A stretch of 64,000 nucleotides of DNA from Micromonospora sp. WMMD1155 (GTDB lineage Bacteria > Actinomycetota > Actinomycetes > Mycobacteriales > Micromonosporaceae): positions 6,634,501 to 6,698,500 of the forward strand of contig NZ_CP120742.1 in assembly GCF_029581275.1 (NCBI RefSeq), in the 5' to 3' direction. A program made the translations under genes and the position numbers. The notes beneath the pieces are model-generated. The model did no database searches. It was not told the DNA's origin and saw only the letters and a list, made by a program, of their open reading frames with translations. Positions 59,344 through 64,000 of this stretch are shown piece after piece; within the stretch, counting starts at the first letter, position 1, and each line of letters opens with the position of its first letter.

Positions 59344-59731
59344 TGTGCAGGCCGGCGGGCGCGTCGAGGCGGGAGTTGAGCGAGTCCCACGGTGTACGCG
59401 TCGGCGGCGCGACCTCGCTCGCCCCGGCGGCGACCAACCGGGCGGTGGTCGCCTCGGTGTCGTCCACCTCGAAGGCCACCCGCATCCGGGGCGCCACCTG
59501 CCGCCCCACCTCGACCTCGTCGATCATGCGTTTCTGGGCCGGGTTGGCGATCTCCAAGGTGGCGCGGCCGGCCTCCAGGATCATCACCCGGGCGTCTCCG
59601 TCGCTGACGAACTCCGCTTCCTCGGGCAGGCCGAGCGCGTCCCGGAAGAACGCGACGGCGGCCTCGTAGTCGTCGGCCTCCACCACGAGGCGTAGCTGGC
59701 GGACGACAGGTGCACTGTGCTCGGCGGCCAT
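59261..59731 (-). CDS. VOC family protein
   Basis: This 156-residue VOC/glyoxalase-fold protein starts at the ATG MAAEHSAPVVRQLRLVVEAD. Repeated beta-alpha-beta units are visible: RLVVEADDYEAAVAFFRDAL with GLPEEAEF, then PRMRVAFEVDDTEATTARLV and a final LNSRLDAPAGLHITVFQEL. The usual first-strand metal His is absent, and only Glu/Asp candidates remain, so metal binding and enzymatic activity are uncertain. The C-terminal 25 residues are disordered. It lies upstream of nothing on its strand within 200 bases of the metallo-hydrolase gene and is probably independent. Confidence 0.8.
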   Translation of the reverse strand: MAAEHSAPVVRQLRLVVEADDYEAAVAFFRDALGLPEEAEFVSDGDARVMILEAGRATLEIANPAQKRMIDEVEVGRQVAPRMRVAFEVDDTEATTARLVAAGASEVAPPTRTPWDSLNSRLDAPAGLHITVFQELLAPGEGAGTRGAEPGPDSDV

Positions 59732-59949
59732 GCGCGCGATCCTAACGCCGTACGGTCGCAGCGTCGGGAAGGGAGCATCATGGGCGGGACGACACACGAT
59801 GAGACGTACCCCCTGGGTCGCCTCGCCGCTGACGGACGTGGCGGACGCCCTACGTCAGGGTGACGAGGGTGCGCCGGCGGCCTGGCTCGTCTTCGACCCA
59901 CGGTGCTGGGCGCGGCCGACGGGCGCTGAGCCGCACACGCGCACGCGGT

Positions 59950-60579
59950 TCAGTGGCCGCGCGCCAACCACTCCTCAAGGTGCGGGGCCTCCGCGCCGAT
60001 GGTGGTGTCGTCACCGTGGCCGGTGTGCACGACCGTCTCCGCCGGGAGGGTGAGCAGGCGGGTGCGGATCGACCGGACGATGGTGTCGAAGTCGCTGTAC
60101 GAGCGGCCGGTCGCACCCGGGCCGCCGGCGAAGAGCGTGTCCCCGGTGAAGACCACGCCCAGGTCCGGGGCGTGGAAGCTGCACGCCCCGGGGCTGTGCC
60201 CGGGGGTGTGCAGCACCCGCAGGGTGGTGCCGGCCACCTCGATGCTCTGCCCGTCGTGCAGTTCGCCGTGCGGCGGCAGATGCGGGTGGACCATGTCCCA
60301 CAGCACCCGGTCGGCGGCGTGCAGCAGCACCGGCGCGCCGGTGGCCTCGGCCAGCTCGGGCGCCACCCGGACGTGGTCGTCGTGGGCGTGGGTGGCCAGG
60401 ATCGCGCGGACCCGCCGGTCGCCCACCAGGGCGAGGATGGCGGCGGCGTCGTGCGGCGCGTCCAGGACGACGCATTCACTGTCGTCACCGATCACCCAGA
60501 CGTTGTTGTCCACGTCGAACGTCTGGCCGTCCAGGGAGAACGTGCCGGCGGTGACCGCGCGGTCGACCCGGGCGGTCAT
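59950..60579 (-). CDS. MBL-fold hydrolase, partner of the mycothiol formaldehyde dehydrogenase
   Basis: This is a 209-residue glyoxalase II-like metallo-beta-lactamase fold protein. Zinc ligands are ILATHAHDDHVRVAPELAEA (HxHxDH), HTPGHSPGACSFH and VVFTGDTLFAG (bridging Asp), with the last His in VVHTGHGDDTTIG. Its ATG overlaps the dehydrogenase stop (TGATG), so both are made together. In mycothiol-using actinobacteria this neighbour is thought to hydrolyse the S-formyl-mycothiol made by MscR, completing formaldehyde oxidation to formate. That role is inferred from context and family, not from the sequence alone. Confidence 0.85.
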   Translation of the reverse strand: MTARVDRAVTAGTFSLDGQTFDVDNNVWVIGDDSECVVLDAPHDAAAILALVGDRRVRAILATHAHDDHVRVAPELAEATGAPVLLHAADRVLWDMVHPHLPPHGELHDGQSIEVAGTTLRVLHTPGHSPGACSFHAPDLGVVFTGDTLFAGGPGATGRSYSDFDTIVRSIRTRLLTLPAETVVHTGHGDDTTIGAEAPHLEEWLARGH

Positions 60580-61664
60580 CAGAACACCACCACCGAGCGC
60601 AGCACGTCGCCGTGGTGCATCCGCTCGAACGCGGTCTCGACCGCATCGAGCGCGATCTCCTCGGTGACGAACGCGTCGAGGTCGAGCCGCCCCTGCAGAT
60701 ACAGCTCGGTGAGCATCGGGAAGTCCCGGCTGGGCAGACAGTCGCCGTACCAGCTCGACTTGAGGGCGCCGCCGCGCCCGAAGACGTCCAGCAGGGGCAA
60801 CTCGATCTGCATCTGCGGGGTCGGTACGCCGACCAGCACCACGGTGCCGGCCAGGTCGCGGGCGTAGAACGCCTGCTTCCAGGTCTCCGGTCGGCCCACC
60901 GCGTCGATCACCACGTCGGCGCCGAAACCGCCGGTGGCGGCACGGATCGCCTCGACCGGGTCGGTCTCCGAGGCGTTCACGGTGTGCGTGGCGCCGAACC
61001 GGCGGGCCCAGTCGAGCTTGCGGCCGTCGGTGTCCACCGCGACGATCGTGGTGGCCCCGGCGAGGACGGCACCGGCGACCGCGGCGTCTCCGACACCGCC
61101 GCAGCCGATCACGGCGACCGAGTCGCCCCGGGTGACGTTGCCGGTGTTCATCGCCGCGCCCAGCCCGGCCATCACCCCGCAGCCGAGCAGACCCACGGCG
61201 GCCGGTCGGGCCGCCGGGTCCACTGTGGTGCACTGCCCGGCGTGCACCAGGGTCTTCTCGGCGAACGCGCCGATGCCCAGCGCCGGGGCGAGTTCGGTGC
61301 CGTCGGTGAGGGTCATCCGCTGCTTCGCGTTGTGGGTGTTGAAGCAGTACCAGGGGCGGCCTCGGCGGCAGGCGCGGCAGTCCCCGCAGACCGCCCGCCA
61401 GTTGAGGACCACGAAGTCGCCCGGGGCGACGTCGGTGACGCCCTCGCCGACCTGCTCCACGATGCCCGCCGCCTCGTGGCCCAGCAGGAACGGGTAGTCG
61501 TCGTTGATGCCACCCTCGCGGTAGTGCAGGTCGGTGTGGCAGACGCCGCAGGACTGGATCCGGACGACGGCCTCACCGGGGCCGGGATCGGGCACCACGA
61601 TGGTGGTGACCTCGACCGGAGCGCCCTTGCTGCGGGAGATGACTCCCCGGACTTCCTGGCTCAC
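60579..61664 (-). CDS. mscR: S-(hydroxymethyl)mycothiol dehydrogenase
   Basis: This is a 361-residue zinc-dependent medium-chain alcohol dehydrogenase. The GTG start ([20 protein letters not shown]) has AGGAGG upstream. The catalytic zinc site is [15 protein letters not shown] with [14 protein letters not shown], and the structural zinc site is [17 protein letters not shown]. The NAD fold is [20 protein letters not shown] followed by [18 protein letters not shown]. The [20 protein letters not shown] segment and the length match mycothiol-dependent formaldehyde dehydrogenase. It oxidises the adduct of formaldehyde (or nitrosomycothiol) with mycothiol and thereby marks the host as a mycothiol producer. 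It is coupled to the downstream MBL hydrolase. Confidence 0.9.
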   Translation of the reverse strand: MSQEVRGVISRSKGAPVEVTTIVVPDPGPGEAVVRIQSCGVCHTDLHYREGGINDDYPFLLGHEAAGIVEQVGEGVTDVAPGDFVVLNWRAVCGDCRACRRGRPWYCFNTHNAKQRMTLTDGTELAPALGIGAFAEKTLVHAGQCTTVDPAARPAAVGLLGCGVMAGLGAAMNTGNVTRGDSVAVIGCGGVGDAAVAGAVLAGATTIVAVDTDGRKLDWARRFGATHTVNASETDPVEAIRAATGGFGADVVIDAVGRPETWKQAFYARDLAGTVVLVGVPTPQMQIELPLLDVFGRGGALKSSWYGDCLPSRDFPMLTELYLQGRLDLDAFVTEEIALDAVETAFERMHHGDVLRSVVVF

Positions 61665-61847
61665 TTCGCCTCCTGCTGGTGGTCTGCGGCAGGGCCGGGC
61701 GCCGAGCGGGGCGGGGTGCCACGGGCTCGGCGGTGGGCCCTCGGCGAACCTACCGCGATCACCACGGCCGGCCCAGCCCGCCGTGCGGTTATCGCGGGCG
61801 GGTCGGGGTACGCGGGCCGCATTCGACCACGGCCAACGGGAGTGACA

Positions 61848-62270
61848 ATGAAACTCGCACACCTGCCGCTACGGGTCAGCATCGGTGCGTACTTCCTCAA
61901 CTCGGGTCTGCAGAAACGGAACCTGGAGGGCGCCGCCGCGGAGAGCATGCACGGGATGGCGGTCACGGCGATGCCCCAACTCGGCCAGTTCGAGCCGGCG
62001 CGTTTCGCGAAGCTGTTGGCGTACTCGGAGGTCGCCCTCGGGACCGCGCTGATCGCGCCGTTCTTCCCGGCGCCGCTGGTCGGGCTCGGTCTGACCGCGT
62101 TCGGCGCGGGTCTGGTGCAGCTGTACCTGAAGACGCCGGGTTTGCGGGAGCCGGGGAGCATCCGCCCGACCCAGCAGGGCGCGGGGTTGGCCAAGGACGT
62201 CTGGCTGGTCGGCGCGGGCCTGACCCTGGTGTTGGAGGGGCTGACCCACGGTCGGCGGCGGCGCTCCTGA
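61848..62270 (+). CDS. DoxX-like membrane protein
   Basis: This 140-residue protein begins [20 protein letters not shown], with GGGAG upstream of the ATG. Four hydrophobic segments are predicted (for example [58 protein letters not shown]), and the N-terminal [15 protein letters not shown] helix matches the DoxX/SURF4-like fold seen in small actinobacterial proteins. DoxX proteins take part in redox or thiol stress in mycobacteria; no specific role is evident here. It is divergent from mscR with 183 bases between, and 20 bases ahead of the LtrA gene, so the two membrane proteins probably form one operon. Confidence 0.75.
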   Translation: MKLAHLPLRVSIGAYFLNSGLQKRNLEGAAAESMHGMAVTAMPQLGQFEPARFAKLLAYSEVALGTALIAPFFPAPLVGLGLTAFGAGLVQLYLKTPGLREPGSIRPTQQGAGLAKDVWLVGAGLTLVLEGLTHGRRRRS

Positions 62271-62290
62271 GCCGGCGCTGAGGAGCGCAG

Positions 62291-63472
62291 TTGACCGACT
62301 CCCGTTCGGTACGGCCGTTCTACCGGCCGATGCGACCGCGTCGACGCGACGAGCCGCACCGCGCGGCCACGCCGCTGGAACTGTTCTTCGACCTGTGTTT
62401 CGTGGTGGCGGTGGCGCAGGCGGCCAGCGGTCTGCACCACGACGTCGCCGAGGGCCACCTCGGCCACGCGGTGCGCAGCTACGTCATGGTGTTCTTCGCG
62501 ATCTGGTGGTCGTGGGTGAACTTCACCTGGTTCGCCTCGGCCTACGACACCGACGACGACGTCTACCGCATCACCACCCTGGTGCAGATCTCCGGTGCGC
62601 TGATCCTGGCGGCCGGGGTGCCGCGTGCCTTCGCCGACGGAGACTTCGCGGTCATCACCTACGGGTACGTGGTGATGCGGCTGGCCGCCGTCGTGCACTG
62701 GACCCGCGCGGCGGTCGGCGACCCCGGACACCGCCCGGCGGCACGCCGCTACGCGATCGGCGTGACGGTGGTGCAGATCGGCTGGCTGCTGCGGCTGTTG
62801 CTCCCCGCCGAGTGGGCCATCGCGTCGTTCGTGCTGCTCCTGCTGGCCGACCTGCTGGTACCGGCGGTGGCCGAACGCCCCGGCATGACGCCCTGGCATC
62901 CGCGGCACATCACCGAGCGGTACGGGCTGTTCACCCTCATCGTGCTCGGCGAGACGGTGCTGGCCATCTCGATGGCGATCCAGACCGGGCTCGACGCCGG
63001 TGAGCACGACCTCTGGTCACTCGCGGCGGCCGGCGCGGTCATCGTGTTCGCGCTCTGGTGGCTGTACTTCGACCGGCCGATCGAGGCGCCCGACCGGCTG
63101 CCGTACTCCCTGGTCTGGGGTTACGGCCACTACCTGGTCTTCGCGGCGATCGCCGCCATCGGGGCCGGGCTGGGCGCGGCGGTGGACGTCGACCGGGGCA
63201 AGGCGCACATCTCGGAGAGCACCGCCGGGTACGCGGTGGGCATCCCCGTCGCGGTCTTCCTGCTCACGATCTGGGTGCTGCACGTGCGGCGGCAGCAGCA
63301 CGGCGTGGTGGTCGTGGCCTTCCCGGTCGTCGCGCTGCTGGCGCTGTTCGCGCCGCTCGGCCCGGCCCCGGTGTACGCGCTCGCGGCCCTGCTGGTCGCC
63401 CTGGTGACGGTGACCGTGCTGCTGCGTCGCCGCGACGTCGGCCCCAGCGCGACGGTGGGCGACCCGGCCTGA
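62291..63472 (+). CDS. Low temperature requirement protein A (LtrA) family
   Basis: This 393-residue protein has about ten membrane helices. It starts at a TTG (reading TDSRSVRPFYRPMRPRRRDE after the first residue) with AGGAG seven bases upstream. Diagnostic LtrA segments are RAATPLELFFDLCFVVAVAQ, WWSWVNFTWFASAYDTDDDV, HITERYGLFTLIVLGETVLA and ALWWLYFDRP. The transported substrate of LtrA proteins is unknown; the name comes from a Listeria low-temperature mutant. It is the second gene after the DoxX-like one, and its 3' end is 12 bases from the convergent short-chain dehydrogenase. Confidence 0.9.
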   Translation: MTDSRSVRPFYRPMRPRRRDEPHRAATPLELFFDLCFVVAVAQAASGLHHDVAEGHLGHAVRSYVMVFFAIWWSWVNFTWFASAYDTDDDVYRITTLVQISGALILAAGVPRAFADGDFAVITYGYVVMRLAAVVHWTRAAVGDPGHRPAARRYAIGVTVVQIGWLLRLLLPAEWAIASFVLLLLADLLVPAVAERPGMTPWHPRHITERYGLFTLIVLGETVLAISMAIQTGLDAGEHDLWSLAAAGAVIVFALWWLYFDRPIEAPDRLPYSLVWGYGHYLVFAAIAAIGAGLGAAVDVDRGKAHISESTAGYAVGIPVAVFLLTIWVLHVRRQQHGVVVVAFPVVALLALFAPLGPAPVYALAALLVALVTVTVLLRRRDVGPSATVGDPA

Positions 63473-63484
63473 CCGCGGTGCCGG

Positions 63485-64000
63485 TCAGGCCACCTCGCGG
63501 GCCGCGTCGGCGGCGGCCTCGGCGGCGGGGCGTGGCGCGGGCACGGCCGGCGTCGGGCGGACGACCCCCCGGTCCAGGCCGGTGACCAGGAGCCGGTTGT
63601 ACGAGCCCGGCAGCACCCGGGCCAGCAGGTCGGGCAGTTTCGCCGACCAGCCGATCAGCACCCGACCGCGACGCCGCTCGACGCCACGCAGGATCACCTC
63701 GGCGGCCCGCTCCGGCGCGATGGTGAGCAGCTTCTCGAACTGTGCCCGGCCGGCCGCGTACTCCTCGTGCGAGACGCCGCTGCCGATGCGGGCGTTCTCG
63801 GTGATGCGGGTGCGGATGCCGCCGGGGTGCACCGACGTCACCCCGATGCCGTCGTCGACCAGCTCGTGGCGCAGCGCCTCGGTGAGGCCACGCACGGCGA
63901 ACTTGCTCGCCGAGTACGCGGCCTGCCCGGCGGGTGCGATCAGCCCGAACAGGCTGGAGATGTTGACCAGGTGCGCGCCGCGTTCGGCCCGGAGGGTGGG
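63485..64000 (-). CDS. Short-chain dehydrogenase, N-terminus beyond window
   Basis: Only the C-terminal 171 residues are in the window; the gene continues past the right edge. The visible part starts in the strand leading to the catalytic Ser (GAHLVNISSLFGLIAPAGQA) and has the active-site YSASKFAVRGLTEALRHEL with Tyr-x3-Lys, followed by VTSVHPGGIRTRITENARIG. The tail holds an amphipathic LPDLLARVLPGSYNRLLVTG segment, as in membrane-associated SDRs of the acyl-lipid or ketone-reducing type. The coenzyme-binding Gly motif is outside the window. The substrate is unknown. It converges on the LtrA gene. Confidence 0.85.
   Translation of the reverse strand, partial: PTLRAERGAHLVNISSLFGLIAPAGQAAYSASKFAVRGLTEALRHELVDDGIGVTSVHPGGIRTRITENARIGSGVSHEEYAAGRAQFEKLLTIAPERAAEVILRGVERRRGRVLIGWSAKLPDLLARVLPGSYNRLLVTGLDRGVVRPTPAVPAPRPAAEAAADAAREVA

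Noticed and set aside
59779..59950. Short plus-strand ORFs after a strong GGGAAGGGAG sequence
   Set aside because: The frame at the good ribosome site stops after 27 codons, and the alternative frame runs antisense into the MBL hydrolase. Neither resembles a known protein, although a decayed gene is possible.

Overview
The window is a 64 kb chromosomal stretch of a very GC-rich actinobacterium, most likely a Micromonospora or a close relative in Micromonosporaceae. This is inferred from the strong G/C third-position bias, a mycothiol-dependent formaldehyde dehydrogenase (60.6-61.7 kb), trehalose and glycogen genes of the actinobacterial TreXYZ type, many Ser/Thr and partner-switch regulators, and dispersed palindromic repeats. 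No rRNA, tRNA, CRISPR array or transposase gene was seen. Most genes are ordinary chromosomal genes, tightly packed with 1-8 base overlaps.

Layout. 1-2 kb: a partial secreted beta-propeller protein, then a hydrolase/VOC pair. 2.2-9.4 kb: an accessory region. It holds a helix-turn-helix/TPR regulator broken by a microsatellite-plus-palindrome insert, a 53-residue ORF translationally coupled to it, a divergent second TPR regulator with a NUDIX hydrolase, and a low-GC type ISP restriction-modification gene split by a one-base frameshift. 9.4-17.4 kb: glgX-treY-treZ (trehalose from glycogen) with a divergent GT4 glycosyltransferase. 17.4-18.7 kb: a 47-bp tandem repeat, two copies of a 78-bp palindromic element and a maleylpyruvate-isomerase-fold protein. 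18.7-26 kb: citrate synthase; a small protein-methyltransferase-sulfatase operon; an arginase-like gene; a short-chain dehydrogenase. 26-32 kb: a two-component system followed by two membrane glycosyltransferases, apparently one operon. 32-40 kb: signalling genes, namely a Ser/Thr kinase, an OsmC-like protein, a DivIVA-like protein, a response regulator, two STAS proteins, and a SpoIIE phosphatase overlapping a cobalamin-binding protein that carries the CarH-type W-x9-EH photosensor motif.

40-54 kb: stress and membrane genes (two DUF2267 proteins, DUF2795, AI-2E transporter, NDH-2-like oxidoreductase, a molybdopterin oxidoreductase with its FAD reductase and a zinc-ribbon protein, TerC under a probable manganese riboswitch, DUF1345, pirin). 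54-59 kb: two lysozyme-like secreted proteins, with a third paralogue at 34.5 kb. One of them is preceded by four tandem copies of a GGGAAT-N18-GTT promoter-like sequence and the other by a single copy. 59-64 kb: a VOC protein, the mycothiol formaldehyde-detoxification pair, DoxX-like and LtrA membrane proteins, and a truncated short-chain dehydrogenase.

The points most worth following up are the cobalamin/SpoIIE/STAS cluster, the repeated ECF-type promoter array shared by the lysozyme-like genes, the two broken accessory genes, the 78-bp element family and the TerC riboswitch, whose fold can be traced down to the ribosome binding site. All starts were chosen by eye from Shine-Dalgarno spacing and codon usage. 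Functions rest on recognised motifs; no database search was run.
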